NCBI GenBank assembly: GCA_050297015.1
Contig: JBNKRZ010000020.1
Coordinates: 24,068 to 88,067, forward strand
Direction: 5' to 3'
Length of the DNA stretch: 64,000 nucleotides
Origin: JACKJA01 sp050297015
GTDB lineage: Bacteria; Pseudomonadota; Alphaproteobacteria; Micavibrionales; Micavibrionaceae
Shown: positions 1-8,683 of the stretch, in pieces
How the letters are laid out: each line of letters opens with the position of its first letter
Position numbering within the stretch: the stretch's first letter is position 1
Program-made: the position numbers and the translations under genes
The notes under the pieces: model-generated
Told to the model about the DNA's origin: nothing
The model's database searches: none
What the model saw: the letters and a program-made list of their open reading frames with translations, nothing else

Positions 1-64
1 GATCACAGATGTCCAGCAACCGCGCTACGGCCAACAGGTCTACGACATCATTTTCCCGTTCTAG
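1..64 (+). CDS. flgH: Flagellar L-ring protein FlgH, C-terminal end (partial)
   Basis: The window opens inside a gene whose last 20 codons read in frame from base 2 to a TAG stop. They end in QQPRYGQQVYDIIFPF, the characteristic tail of FlgH, the outer-membrane L-ring lipoprotein through which the flagellar rod passes. Downstream dksA, fliX and flgI match the usual alphaproteobacterial order. The stop codon lies in the first bases of a dispersed repeat (family C), so the repeat starts exactly where coding ends. Only the tail is visible, so nothing can be said about the signal peptide or lipobox. Confidence 0.85.
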   Translation, partial: ITDVQQPRYGQQVYDIIFPF

Positions 65-223
65 ACACTGTAGTCACGTGTTATGTTCGCCTTTTAAGGG
101 GGCACCATCTATTCCCTCCCCCCCTTTCTCCCCAGCGCTGGATCTCCCCCCTTCCTCCCCAGTGCCGGATTATGTAAAATAGATAGTGTGTAGTGCAAGG
201 GATATATTCGTGCACCACACACT

Positions 224-340
224 CCCCCTATAATCCCCCGAATCTGCGGCAGCGGATTATAGGGGGATCCATACGATTTAACGGATAGGCACCATGGATT
301 CCCTTAGAATTTCGCTAACGCAAAATTCAGGGAATGACGA
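224..340. repeat. Palindromic element family A, copy A1
   Basis: It contains a perfect 13-base inverted repeat (CCCCCTATAATCC at 224-236, complement at 254-266). This is followed by the family A core GGATCCATACGATTTAACGG at 265-284 and the segment ATGGATTCCCTTAGAATTTC at 294-313. The same core recurs at 20519-20592. A diverged relative lies at 36120-36226. Confidence 0.75.
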
Positions 341-353
341 GAGATAGGGAGCC

Positions 354-432
354 ATAGTTCTGGATTGCCGCGCTGCTTTATTAAAGAAATGTCCCACGCG
401 CTGGCACGCTTCGGGCACATAATGTCCGAAAG
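354..432. repeat. Family B palindromic element, right half only (B1)
   Basis: The sequence TTCTGGATTGCCGCG, followed by a GTCCCACGCGCT block and a CGCTTCGGG block, matches the right half of full family B copies at 37113-37240 and 42106-42235. The left arm (GTCATTGCGAG) is missing and the terminal CTCGCAATGAC is lost, so the copy is truncated. Confidence 0.6.
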
Positions 433-499
433 CTAAAATTAAAAGACTATACGTGAGGCGCGAAGTAACGATGTAGAAAAGTAAATGGGAATGGCTATA

Positions 500-934
500 T
501 CACTCATCCCGGTGAGTTTTTTCCATCTTTTCGTGACGTTCCTGTGCATCGAGGCTAAGCGTCGCAACAGGGCGTGCATCCAAACGGGCCGCGCCAATCG
601 GCTCCCCCGTTTCTTCACAATAGCCGTATTCCCCTTCATCAAGGCGTTCCAAAGCGCTATTAATTTTGGAAATCAGCTTACGTTCCCGGTCGCGGGTCCG
701 CAGTTCCAAAGCATGGTCCGTTTCTGCGGAAGCACGGTCGGCAAGGTCGGGCTTTTGCAATTCCGTTCCTTGCAGCGTGTTCTGGATCGTTTCAGACGAT
801 TCACGCAACAATTCCTCCCGCCAGGCGATAAGTTTCTGCCGGAAATATTCCAGCATCACGGGGTTCATGTAGTCCCCTTTATCATCGGTAGGGTTATAAT
901 CCTGAGGTACAATTACACTGTTTTCAGAAGGCAT
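500..934 (-). CDS. dksA: RNA polymerase-binding transcription factor DksA
   Basis: It encodes a 144-residue DksA/TraR protein that acts with ppGpp on RNA polymerase through the secondary channel. Visible features are the MNPVMLEYFRQKLIAWREEL start, a coiled coil of about 60 residues, and the C-terminal signature GYCEETGEPIG followed by LDAQERHEK. Only one cysteine of the four-cysteine zinc finger is present, as in many alphaproteobacterial DksA proteins, so metal binding is doubtful. The start at 934 is chosen because the longer reading adds 23 residues with no family resemblance. The gene lies between flgH and fliX on the opposite strand to flgH, and its stop codon touches repeat element C1. 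Confidence 0.93.
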   Translation of the reverse strand: MPSENSVIVPQDYNPTDDKGDYMNPVMLEYFRQKLIAWREELLRESSETIQNTLQGTELQKPDLADRASAETDHALELRTRDRERKLISKINSALERLDEGEYGYCEETGEPIGAARLDARPVATLSLDAQERHEKMEKTHRDE

Positions 935-1022
935 GGCTCTATGATTCCTTATATCATTACCAACAAAATAGCCGGGCGAATATAAGGAGTTCTGTCTCGG
1001 CACGCAAGATAGAATCGATCAA

Positions 1023-1466
1023 TTAAATTGCGTTATCCAGCGCTTTTCTTGCCTTGGCAATTTCAATCTGCGCCCGCAAATCAATTTCATCGAGGACCGC
1101 CGTCAGCTGCGGATCGGAAATTTTTTCGCGATGAGACGCCACAGTATCGGCAACATTGATAACATCGCCCAACGTCAAAGTCCCACCCAGCAAAGCCCCC
1201 CTTATATTATCCAAAGCCGCCAAAAGATTGTCGGCCCGCCCGCGCATACGCCCGCGGCTAGCCCGCTCAGTGGGATCTTCCGCCCCCTGCACAGCCAGCA
1301 AAGCATCAATATGATTTACAGATTGCGCCGCCACCGCGCCGGAGGATTTCTCAGCCCCCGCCGCCGCCATCAAATCATGGAAACGTGCGGCATCGGCGCT
1401 GGATGTTTTCTTCGCACCGCTACTTTTCTTTGTTGATTCGGGTCCTTTGGGGCCTTCGACTTTCAT
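1023..1466 (-). CDS. fliX: Flagellar assembly regulator FliX
   Basis: It encodes a 147-residue protein that in Caulobacter couples completion of the early basal body to FlbD activity. The N-terminus is polar (MKVEGPKGPEST with a KKSS/KKTS stretch). The C-terminal half carries the conserved FliX helices (LLGGTLTLGDVINVADTV, then EIDLRAQIEIAKARKAL). The start at 1466 follows an AGGGAGG ribosome-binding site, whereas the longer reading runs into the intergenic region. The gene is divergent from flgI, as in other alphaproteobacteria. Its predicted partner FlbD is encoded at 19074-20441. Confidence 0.88.
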   Translation of the reverse strand: MKVEGPKGPESTKKSSGAKKTSSADAARFHDLMAAAGAEKSSGAVAAQSVNHIDALLAVQGAEDPTERASRGRMRGRADNLLAALDNIRGALLGGTLTLGDVINVADTVASHREKISDPQLTAVLDEIDLRAQIEIAKARKALDNAI

Positions 1467-1657
1467 GGCTGACGCCTCCCTTTTCTGAGCCGTAAGTATC
1501 CCTCTCCCGGTCATAATGGTCAAGACAGGAAAAAATTTCCCCCTCATCCCAAAGCCTCGTCGGCATAGAAGCATAAACTTGCCTACTGGCAAGGAACCAT
1601 CCTCAATCAAAATAGCTAACCCCCTGCAACAAAACAACTATCCAGCCCCACAGAACT

Positions 1658-1673
1658 TGGCACGATCCTCGCA
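1658..1673 (+). promoter_or_regulatory. Sigma-54 promoter for flgI
   Basis: TGGCAC-N5-TCGCA matches the sigma-54 consensus TGGCAC-N5-TTGCW at all but one position, with the essential GG and GC 12 bases apart. Transcription would start near 1685, leaving a leader of about 45 bases before flgI. A flbD activator gene in the same window makes this plausible. Confidence 0.75.
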
Positions 1674-1729
1674 AGGATATAAGCGGACACATGTAACGAC
1701 TGTAACGACAAAGACGTTTAGGCAATAAA

Positions 1730-2875
1730 ATGAGACACGCAAAACACACATATAATAAAAGATTCCGGTTAATGGCCTTGAGTGCCTTGGCTCTGTTCGC
1801 TGTTTTTGCCGTCTCCCCGGCGCAAGCAAAAACCACGCGCATTAAGGATATCGTGGATATCGAAGGCGTGCGGGAAAACGCGCTGGTCGGCTATGGCCTT
1901 GTCGTCGGTCTGAACGGCACGGGCGACGGCTTGAACAACGCCCCCTTCACCAAGCAATCTTTGACCGCCATGCTGGAACGTCTCGGCGTTAATATTAAAG
2001 GTGAGAACCTGAACACCGCCAACGTAGCCGCCGTTATGGTCACGGCAACCCTGCCCCCGTTCACCAATCAGGGCGCTAAAATCGACGTGGCCGTCTCGGC
2101 CCTTGGTGACTCCGAAAGCTTGCAGGGCGGAACGCTCCTCGTCACGCCCCTTATGGGTGCCGATGGAGAGGTCTACGCCGTCGCACAAGGCCCGGTAACC
2201 ATTTCCGGCTTTTCCATTGCGGGCGAAGCCGCCAGCTTCATCAAGAATATTCCGACCTCCGGCCGCATTCCGGAAGGCGCCATCGTCGAGCGGGAAATTA
2301 ATTTCGATCTAGCAGACTACAACTCCGTCCGTCTGGCTTTAAAAAACCCGGACTTCACGACATCACGGCGCATTGCCCGCGCCATCAACGGCTTTATGTC
2401 GAACAACACCGCAAAGGCGGAAAATTCTTCCAGCGTCCGCCTGACCGTGCCAAGCGGCTTTAAAGGGACGATTGTCGATCTGATTACCGATATTGAACAG
2501 CTCCCCATTCAGCCCGACCAAGTGGCCAAAGTCGTAATTGACGAACGCTCCGGCGTCATTGTTATGGGCGCGGATGTGACCGTCAGCACCGTTGCGATCG
2601 CGCAAGGAAACCTGACCATAAAAATCACCGAGACACCGCAAGTCTCACAACCCAACCCGTTTGCCGCGCAGGGCGAAACTGTTGTCGTGCCGCGCACGGA
2701 TATCGAAGTCAATCAGGGCGACGATGTGAAACTGGGCATTCTGGATACGGGCGTGACCCTGCAAGACCTTGTCACGGGGCTAAACCGGCTGGGCGTCAGC
2801 CCGCGGGACACCATTACGATCCTGCAAGCGATCAAGGCCGCCGGTGCCCTCCAAGCCGAGATCACGAGCCTGTAA
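1730..2875 (+). CDS. flgI: Flagellar P-ring protein FlgI
   Basis: It encodes a 381-residue periplasmic protein that forms the P-ring around the flagellar rod in the peptidoglycan layer. It starts with a Sec signal peptide of about 33 residues (hydrophobic LMALSALALFAVFAVSPAQA, cleavage after AQA). The mature protein begins with KTTRIKDIVDIEGVRENAL and VGYGLVVGLNGTGDG, the FlgI hallmark. Length and the C-terminal block (TLQDLVTGLNRLGVSPRD) are normal for the family. It is the first gene of an apparent operon running through flgJ, the FlgN-like genes, fliK, flgD and flgE, and it has its own sigma-54 promoter. Confidence 0.97.
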   Translation: MRHAKHTYNKRFRLMALSALALFAVFAVSPAQAKTTRIKDIVDIEGVRENALVGYGLVVGLNGTGDGLNNAPFTKQSLTAMLERLGVNIKGENLNTANVAAVMVTATLPPFTNQGAKIDVAVSALGDSESLQGGTLLVTPLMGADGEVYAVAQGPVTISGFSIAGEAASFIKNIPTSGRIPEGAIVEREINFDLADYNSVRLALKNPDFTTSRRIARAINGFMSNNTAKAENSSSVRLTVPSGFKGTIVDLITDIEQLPIQPDQVAKVVIDERSGVIVMGADVTVSTVAIAQGNLTIKITETPQVSQPNPFAAQGETVVVPRTDIEVNQGDDVKLGILDTGVTLQDLVTGLNRLGVSPRDTITILQAIKAAGALQAEITSL

Positions 2876-2898
2876 GGAAGAGATAGCGAGCAAAAACA

Positions 2899-3261
2899 AT
2901 GAGCGAACTTTTGAGCACAAACACACAGATAGCACTGATGCAAGCCTCACAGGCCGACCTTAGCCAACGTGCAAGTGGTGCCAGTGCGAACAAAAAGGCA
3001 GGCGCTGAGATCAAAAACCTCGAAGAGATAGAAGCCGCCGCCAAAGATTTCGAAGCCATGTTTATCTCGGAAATGCTCAAACCGATGTTTGAGGGCGTCA
3101 TGAAGCCTGACCCCATGTTCGGGGGCGGTAAAGGCGAGGAAGTCTTTAAAGGGATGATGGTTCAGGAATACGGAAAGAGCATCGCCGAAGCAGGTGGCAT
3201 AGGTCTTGCAAGGCATGTAAAGGCAGAAATGATCCGCATACAAGAGGAAGTAAACAAATGA
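2899..3261 (+). CDS. flgJ: Rod-binding protein FlgJ (muramidase-less form)
   Basis: It encodes a 120-residue protein made only of the rod-binding domain (residues about 45-110, with AAAKDFEAMFISEMLKPMFE). Gammaproteobacterial FlgJ is about 300 residues and carries a peptidoglycan hydrolase at its C-terminus. That part is absent here, as in Caulobacter, where a separate lytic enzyme is used. It would act in the periplasm as a scaffold or cap for rod assembly. It follows flgI by 23 bases and its last four bases overlap the next start (ATGA), so it is translationally coupled. Confidence 0.85.
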   Translation: MSELLSTNTQIALMQASQADLSQRASGASANKKAGAEIKNLEEIEAAAKDFEAMFISEMLKPMFEGVMKPDPMFGGGKGEEVFKGMMVQEYGKSIAEAGGIGLARHVKAEMIRIQEEVNK

Positions 3262-3632
3262 CACTAAACAGCGCGCAAACCAACGAACAGGAAAGCATCA
3301 CCCCGGCCCCGACCATTACGCTGGCGGACAATCCGGAAGAAGCCGTAAGGGAAATTATTGCCCTGACGGAAAAATTGACCGCCCTGATGGAGGAAGAAAA
3401 GCGCGCCATTATCTCTAGCGACTCCATCGCCTTTATGGCGGCTCTGGGCAGCAAAGAAAAAAATGCGCAGCGCTACCAAAGCGCCGCCAATCAATTTTCC
3501 GCGCGTATGGAAGAATTCCGCAGCGTTAATCCAACTCTGCTTCAAAAGCTGGAAGAGGCTCAAAACGCACTGGGCACCATCACGCGGGAAAACACAAGCT
3601 ATATGAAACCACTCAACAGGGAGGAAAAATAA
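3258..3632 (+). CDS. FlgN-like export chaperone candidate, short paralogue
   Basis: It encodes a 124-residue, largely helical protein with no membrane segment. A region starting NPEEAVREIIALTEKLTALM, then SDSIAFMAALGSKEKNAQRY, lines up with NPNKAMREMMDTIDSLRGLY and GDTKTFMALQNTKIGRAFAY in the next gene, so the two are tandem duplicates. The pattern (heptads, then a VNPTLLQKLEEAQNAL helix) resembles FlgN, the chaperone for hook-associated proteins. It ends about 40 residues earlier than its neighbour. Position between flgJ and fliK supports a flagellar role. Assignment to FlgN is inference from size, helicity and context. Confidence 0.55.
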   Translation: MTLNSAQTNEQESITPAPTITLADNPEEAVREIIALTEKLTALMEEEKRAIISSDSIAFMAALGSKEKNAQRYQSAANQFSARMEEFRSVNPTLLQKLEEAQNALGTITRENTSYMKPLNREEK

Positions 3633-3633
3633 A

Positions 3634-4140
3634 ATGAAACAGGGAAAAACACTCAACACAACAAAACTGGAACAACAAGCCCCAACGGCAAAGGATTTCA
3701 TCCTTTCCCGCGATCCGAATAAAGCGATGCGCGAGATGATGGACACGATCGATTCCTTGCGTGGCTTATATGAGACAGAGAACGAAGCTCTGAACAAAGG
3801 TGATACCAAAACCTTTATGGCTTTGCAGAACACAAAAATCGGACGGGCTTTCGCCTATCAATCCGGGATGGAGCAACTTTCGGAGCGGAAAGCTGAGCTG
3901 GCAAACGTCGATCCCGCTTTGCGCCAAAAACTGATGGACATGCAAAGCGAGTTTTCCCAGATCACAGAAGCCAATCTCAAAGCGCTGGAGCGCTCCCGCA
4001 AGAGCGTCGAGCGCCTGAGCAACCGGATTATGGATTCGGCCCGCCAGGCCGCGCGCAGCAACCGCGTCAAATACAGCGCCACAGGAAATCTGGAAGAACA
4101 TGAAGGCCGCGTATCAATCGGCGTGAACGAACGGGCGTAA
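3634..4140 (+). CDS. FlgN-like export chaperone candidate, long paralogue
   Basis: It encodes a 168-residue, charged, alpha-helical protein beginning one base after the previous stop. It repeats the preceding protein's layout and continues with a basic helix (LERSRKSVERLSNRIMDSAR) and a tail containing SNRVKYSATGNL. FlgN proteins have this kind of C-terminal amphipathic helix, which binds FlgK and FlgL. Neither substrate gene is in the window. It probably acts in the cytoplasm as an export chaperone. The function is inferred; the paralogy with the short form is visible in the sequence. Confidence 0.55.
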   Translation: MKQGKTLNTTKLEQQAPTAKDFILSRDPNKAMREMMDTIDSLRGLYETENEALNKGDTKTFMALQNTKIGRAFAYQSGMEQLSERKAELANVDPALRQKLMDMQSEFSQITEANLKALERSRKSVERLSNRIMDSARQAARSNRVKYSATGNLEEHEGRVSIGVNERA

Positions 4141-4178
4141 AACGTAAAACACAAAAAGGCATCCGAAAGGAAAAAGTC

Positions 4179-5972
4179 ATGGATATTAGCGTTTTCCTAA
4201 CGCAGCAGATACAAGCCGGGGGTAAAACCTCCGCCCTATCCGGTCCGATGCAAACAGGCGGTACGGGGCTATTTTCCGCCCTGCCGTCCGGTGCAAATTT
4301 CATGGACTTGATTTTCGCGCAATTGAAAGACTCGCAAGACTCTCAAACCCCCGATCAAAGCAATGAAGAGGGCACCGCCGCACTAACCGCATGGTTGCGC
4401 ACAATCCCCGATGAAGCCGCCCTAGCCAAAACATTGAGCATCCCCGGAAAGGTTTCCGGCACAGACGGGGGCACGGAAAACGGCAGCGACACACAAAATC
4501 CCGATGCCGTAGAATTAAGCGCCCTGCCCGACACACTTCTGGCCTTTTTTGAAAAAATGGGCGTTTCCCTTCCCACAGAATCCATGACAACGGAGACGGA
4601 TGGCAAGCGCCCTACAAACGATGACATCCTCACAGAAAAGAGTGTTTTCAACTTTATTTACAGCGCATTAAACGGTTTTCCGAAAGAAACACTTCAAGGC
4701 AGAGACATCTTTCCTCCCGGCTTTTTGCGTAGCATTCTGGCACAAGCCGAAGAAAGCGGCACAGACACCGCACTGACGGTTGACAGCCTTTCTACGGAAG
4801 ACGCCTCTCCCGTCTTGATAGCAACCGGGAAAAGTCCCGAAGATTTTGCCGCGTTTTTTGAAAAATTAAAAGAAAGTGCGGAAGATGGCGAAAGCTATCT
4901 CGTGGGTTTAATCCAAATCCTGCCGCCAAAGGTACAAGAGACAAAGAAAGAAATAGCATTCGCAGCGGATGCCATGGCCCTGCCCCAGCCCTCTCTCCTG
5001 CCGCCGCAAAAGACTTCTGGAATAAATGCAGCAGCAAGTTTGACCGCTGCAACAGAAGCGGCCCAACAACAAGGCAACAATAATTCTGCGGACGCCGCCG
5101 CCAAGAATTTAGAAATCAGCAGCAAATTAAACAAACTGCTCATGAGCGCCGGGGAAGCAAACGGAAGTGAAAACACGGATGCTGAAGAGGGCGAGCCCCC
5201 CTTACGCAGTTTCGATCAAATTTTAAAGGTTCTAGAGCGTGCCCAACAAGACACAACAACGCCCCGCAACAACGCCCTCGCAGCGCCCGCCAACAAAGCG
5301 ACACCTAACGCTCAGGCAGCGCACGGCGCGGGCCTTAGCACAATTCCCGCCACCGGCACATCCAGCAGCGATATAGAAGCCCTATTAATGAATGGCGCTT
5401 GGGAAGAGATCTATCCTGACGGCCTGCCGTGGAGCAAGTCTCTCAGCGGCCTTACCGGGCAGAGCCTAAGCCTTACAGGCACAACCATGCTGACAAGTCT
5501 GGCAACGCACGCCCCTCAGGCTGGCGCACCTCACCCAGCAACACAAATGGTCGCCGCCCATCTGCAAAAAGCGGCGGGCAACGGCGAAAGCACCAGTCTG
5601 ACTTTGGAACTAGATCCACCGGATTTAGGGCGCGTCCGTGTTCATATGGAGTTCGGCAAAGACAAAATAATGAAGGCACACCTGCTCGTCGAAAAACAGG
5701 AAACCTTCTTGATGCTACAGCGCGACGCGCAACTTCTTGAGCGCAGCCTGCAAGATAGCGGGCTGGATGCCGGTGGGGAGAACCTTAGCTTTGAGCTAGC
5801 GCAAGACGGCAATTTATTCGGCCATGAAGGCGACCGCGAAGGCAATGGCGATCATTACAGATCGGGGAGCGCAGGCACCGCCGACAATGAAGAAATTGAA
5901 ATTATTGAAACGAAGATGGACTGGTACATCGATCCTGACAACGGGCTGATGCGCTACGACACATTTGTTTAA
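4179..5972 (+). CDS. fliK: Flagellar hook-length control protein FliK
   Basis: It encodes a 597-residue secreted ruler that sets hook length and switches export from hook to filament subunits. The N-terminal two thirds are low-complexity, rich in Ala, Thr, Ser and Pro, as expected for a ruler. The C-terminal hook domain (residues about 455-550) includes SLTLELDPPDLGRVRVHMEF and LLERSLQDSGLDAGG. The gene sits directly before flgD and flgE, its functional partners. A second FliK-like protein is encoded at 25867-28047. The hook-domain match and position make this the likelier true FliK. Confidence 0.9.
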   Translation: MDISVFLTQQIQAGGKTSALSGPMQTGGTGLFSALPSGANFMDLIFAQLKDSQDSQTPDQSNEEGTAALTAWLRTIPDEAALAKTLSIPGKVSGTDGGTENGSDTQNPDAVELSALPDTLLAFFEKMGVSLPTESMTTETDGKRPTNDDILTEKSVFNFIYSALNGFPKETLQGRDIFPPGFLRSILAQAEESGTDTALTVDSLSTEDASPVLIATGKSPEDFAAFFEKLKESAEDGESYLVGLIQILPPKVQETKKEIAFAADAMALPQPSLLPPQKTSGINAAASLTAATEAAQQQGNNNSADAAAKNLEISSKLNKLLMSAGEANGSENTDAEEGEPPLRSFDQILKVLERAQQDTTTPRNNALAAPANKATPNAQAAHGAGLSTIPATGTSSSDIEALLMNGAWEEIYPDGLPWSKSLSGLTGQSLSLTGTTMLTSLATHAPQAGAPHPATQMVAAHLQKAAGNGESTSLTLELDPPDLGRVRVHMEFGKDKIMKAHLLVEKQETFLMLQRDAQLLERSLQDSGLDAGGENLSFELAQDGNLFGHEGDREGNGDHYRSGSAGTADNEEIEIIETKMDWYIDPDNGLMRYDTFV

Positions 5973-5993
5973 AGAAAACAGGAGATTAAAGAG

Positions 5994-6713
5994 ATGACTT
6001 CTGACGTAACATTAACATCAGTCCTGAGCGACACACAGGCCACACAACAGCAATCCATCACGCTGGCAGAGGACTTTAGCGACTTTCTGACTTTGCTGAC
6101 GACACAGCTGCAAAATCAGGACCCGCTGGCCCCGATGGATTCCACGGAATTCACAAACCAGCTTGTGCAGTTCTCTCAAGTTGAACAATCCATCAACACC
6201 AACCAGAAACTCGACGACATGCTGTCGCTACAGCTGGGGAGCATTTCCTCCGTCGCGCTGGGCTATGTCGGCATGGATATCAGCTATCTGGGGACAGAGT
6301 TCGCTTTTGACGGCGCTGGTGACACCCAGAAAATCACTTACGCGCTGGGTGAAGATGCTTACACCGCCACGATGTATGTCTATGACGAAAACGATGAGCT
6401 GGTCTACTCCGAGGAAGTCCCGACAGCGACCGGAAGCCACGAAATCACATGGGACGGCACCCACAAGGGGGGCGGCACCGTTGATGAAGGCACCTATTCC
6501 GTTTCGATAACAGCTGTTGATTCTGAAGGAGAAAACATCAGCACATCCACCGTGGTCACAGGAAACGTCCGCGGTATTGAATCGCAAAACGGCGTGATTT
6601 TCCTCTTGGTCGGGGAACGGGCCGTACCGATCAGTCAGGTTCTCAACGCAACAGTACCAACAGATACGACAACGACCGACACAACCACAACAACAGATGA
6701 GACAACCGCCTAA
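5994..6713 (+). CDS. flgD: Hook-capping protein FlgD
   Basis: It encodes a 239-residue scaffold that caps the growing hook and is later discarded. The N-terminal export and capping segment LTTQLQNQDPLAPMDSTEFT is diagnostic, followed by the FlgD immunoglobulin-like fold (DENDELVYSEEVPTATGSHE, then HKGGGTVDEGTYSVSI). The last 20 residues or so are almost pure Thr and Asp, a low-complexity tail unusual for the family. A ribosome-binding site (CAGGAG) precedes the ATG by nine bases. It lies between fliK and flgE in one operon. Confidence 0.94.
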   Translation: MTSDVTLTSVLSDTQATQQQSITLAEDFSDFLTLLTTQLQNQDPLAPMDSTEFTNQLVQFSQVEQSINTNQKLDDMLSLQLGSISSVALGYVGMDISYLGTEFAFDGAGDTQKITYALGEDAYTATMYVYDENDELVYSEEVPTATGSHEITWDGTHKGGGTVDEGTYSVSITAVDSEGENISTSTVVTGNVRGIESQNGVIFLLVGERAVPISQVLNATVPTDTTTTDTTTTTDETTA

Positions 6714-6766
6714 CGGCGCATAAAACAGAACAACAAAAAAGAGTTTTAAACGAAAGGAGACGTAAC

Positions 6767-8536
6767 ATGAGTTTATTTGGAGCACTATACACAGGGGTGT
6801 CCGGTCTGGGGGCGCAATCCCAGGCGACAGCCATGATATCGAACAACATTGCCAACGTGAACACGACAGGCTTTAAACGTTCGGAAGCTAACTTTTACTC
6901 ACTGGTCACAACGGAAAGCCGGGCATCGATTTACTCACCGGGCACCGTATCCGTCGACCGGGTGCAACGCGTGAACCAACAAGGCCCGATCCAGCAAACA
7001 TCATCCTCTACGGATGCTGCCGTTTCCGGGGACGGGATGTTCACCGTTAAACGCGCCGCCGATGACGCACAGGAATTCCTGTACACCCGAAGCGGATCGT
7101 TCAGTGAAGACTCCCAAGGTCTTTTGCGGAACACAGCCGGCTTTGTCCTCTACGCATGGCCGATCGATTCCAACGGTGACCTGCCGGCCAACCAGGGTGA
7201 CTTAACGTCCCTCGTCCCGGCTGACGTAGCCTTCCTTGGTGGTTTGACCCGTCCGACATCCAGCGCAGAAATGTCTATCAACCTTGATGCGGAAAACACA
7301 GGCGATCCCGACAAGGGCCTGAGCGCCGCTCTCACCGCCACAGCCGACTACTCTCGCGGTTTGACGGTTTATGACTCACTGGGGCAAGGCCAAGCCATGA
7401 CCTTTGAGTTCACGAAAGTCTATGGCCCCCAAGCCACAGCCGCCGGAACTATTCAGGATCTAACGGCCACAGACAACCTGATTAACGATTTGGGGCTTGG
7501 TGCCGGGGATCAGTTAACGATTACGGATGATGCCGCCAACTCACTGACACTCACTGTTGTCGCCGGCACGCCCGCAGCAGCCGGAGAAGTGCAAAACATT
7601 AATGATATCCTGACCGAAATCAACACTTCCGGTTTCAACATGGAGGCCTATATCGGGAATGCCGGAGAAATGATTATACAGCAAACGGACTTTCAGACCG
7701 GAACCGAAACATTGACGATTACAAACACGACGGGAACACCGTTTACTAGTCTGGGCATAACGACCGGCGTTTACACATCAGACGACCTGACGGGCGTTGA
7801 TGGCGTAAGCGGAGACAGCATCTATGACAACGGGGACCCGACAGACTCCCCCCCCTACAGTAACAGCGGCGGAACGGACATCAACAGCTTCCCGACCTTC
7901 CAGTACATTCCGGGCGACACCCAATACAACTCCCGCGGATGGTGGCAAATGAAAGTTATTCACCCGAACGGCAGTACGCTCAGTAACGGTCTGATTAACT
8001 TCAACGGTGACGGTTCGCTGAATGCCTTGCCGGACAGTCAGGGTAACATCGACATCGAACTGAACCAGATCGACTGGGGGAACGGATCCGACCCACAAAA
8101 CATTAATGTGGATATTGAGCGATTCAGTCAGTTCTCCGGGAACTTCGACACGATTTTCTCCGACCAGAACGGGGCCGAGCTCGGCTTGCGGACGGGGGTT
8201 GAAATCACCCGGGACGGCTACGTCGTGGCCCAGTTCTCCAACGGTGCAACGGCGGACCTCTACAAACTCCCGCTGGTCACATTCGCGAACACGAACGGTC
8301 TGCAGGAAGTCTCCGGTACGGCCTATAGTAAAACGGATGAATCCGGGGAAAACAACCTGCGTGAAGCCGGGACCGGGGGTGCGGGTTACCTTGAGCCCTC
8401 AACCGTCGAGGCATCGAACGTTGACCTTGCCGATGAGTTTGCCAAGCTGATCGTCGCCCAGCGTGCCTATTCAGCCAACACAAAAGTCATCAACACCGTC
8501 GACCAAATGACAGAGGACTTATTAAGACTGCGATAA
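6767..8536 (+). CDS. flgE: Flagellar hook protein FlgE
   Basis: It encodes the 589-residue structural subunit of the hook. The N-terminus (SLFGALYTGVSGLGAQSQAT, then SNNIANVNTTGFK) and C-terminus (EFAKLIVAQRAYSANTKVIN) are the paired helices shared by rod and hook proteins. The middle is enlarged compared with the 400-residue enterobacterial FlgE. It contains a segment (nucleotides 7480-7730) in the style of a flagellin IN module, also seen in the flagellin at 10435-12186. AAGGAG lies nine bases before the ATG. It is the last gene before a strong terminator. Confidence 0.95.
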   Translation: MSLFGALYTGVSGLGAQSQATAMISNNIANVNTTGFKRSEANFYSLVTTESRASIYSPGTVSVDRVQRVNQQGPIQQTSSSTDAAVSGDGMFTVKRAADDAQEFLYTRSGSFSEDSQGLLRNTAGFVLYAWPIDSNGDLPANQGDLTSLVPADVAFLGGLTRPTSSAEMSINLDAENTGDPDKGLSAALTATADYSRGLTVYDSLGQGQAMTFEFTKVYGPQATAAGTIQDLTATDNLINDLGLGAGDQLTITDDAANSLTLTVVAGTPAAAGEVQNINDILTEINTSGFNMEAYIGNAGEMIIQQTDFQTGTETLTITNTTGTPFTSLGITTGVYTSDDLTGVDGVSGDSIYDNGDPTDSPPYSNSGGTDINSFPTFQYIPGDTQYNSRGWWQMKVIHPNGSTLSNGLINFNGDGSLNALPDSQGNIDIELNQIDWGNGSDPQNINVDIERFSQFSGNFDTIFSDQNGAELGLRTGVEITRDGYVVAQFSNGATADLYKLPLVTFANTNGLQEVSGTAYSKTDESGENNLREAGTGGAGYLEPSTVEASNVDLADEFAKLIVAQRAYSANTKVINTVDQMTEDLLRLR

Positions 8537-8569
8537 GCTTTTAGAATAAAAGTACTACCGTAGCAAAAC

Positions 8570-8621
8570 AGAGCGCGGGATGGCTTGAGGAAGAATCCCC
8601 TCGCCCCCGCGCTCTTTTTTT
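8570..8621 (+). terminator. Rho-independent terminator after flgE
   Basis: The 10-base stem AGAGCGCGGG (8570-8579) pairs with CCCGCGCTCT (8606-8615) and is followed by a run of T, closing the flgI-flgE transcription unit. Confidence 0.85.
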
Positions 8622-8683
8622 ATAAAACAAAGACGTATATTATATGATGAAATTCTCATCCCTCCTTGAAGCAAGAACGGATC

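Larger units (their letters stand above)
61..499. repeat. Nested palindromic-repeat island (element C1 interrupted by A1 and B1)
   Basis: This stretch of about 435 bases holds no credible gene. Bases 61-85 match 32787-32811 (23 of 25 identical), the left part of intact element C2. Bases 447-499 match the right part of C2. The 361 bases between them are absent from C2 and hold a family A palindrome (224-340), half of a family B element (about 354-432) and pyrimidine-rich sequence (about 105-170). The simplest reading is one element split by insertion of others. The island runs from the flgH stop codon to the dksA stop codon. Confidence 0.65.

Noticed and set aside
402..417. Sigma-54-like TGGCAC...GGGCA sequence
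   Set aside because: It lies inside a family B repeat between the ends of two genes and drives nothing obvious. GG-GC spacing is right, but the -12 box is poor.
485..985. Open frame of 166 codons on the plus strand
   Set aside because: It is the antisense shadow of dksA, which is unmistakable on the minus strand.
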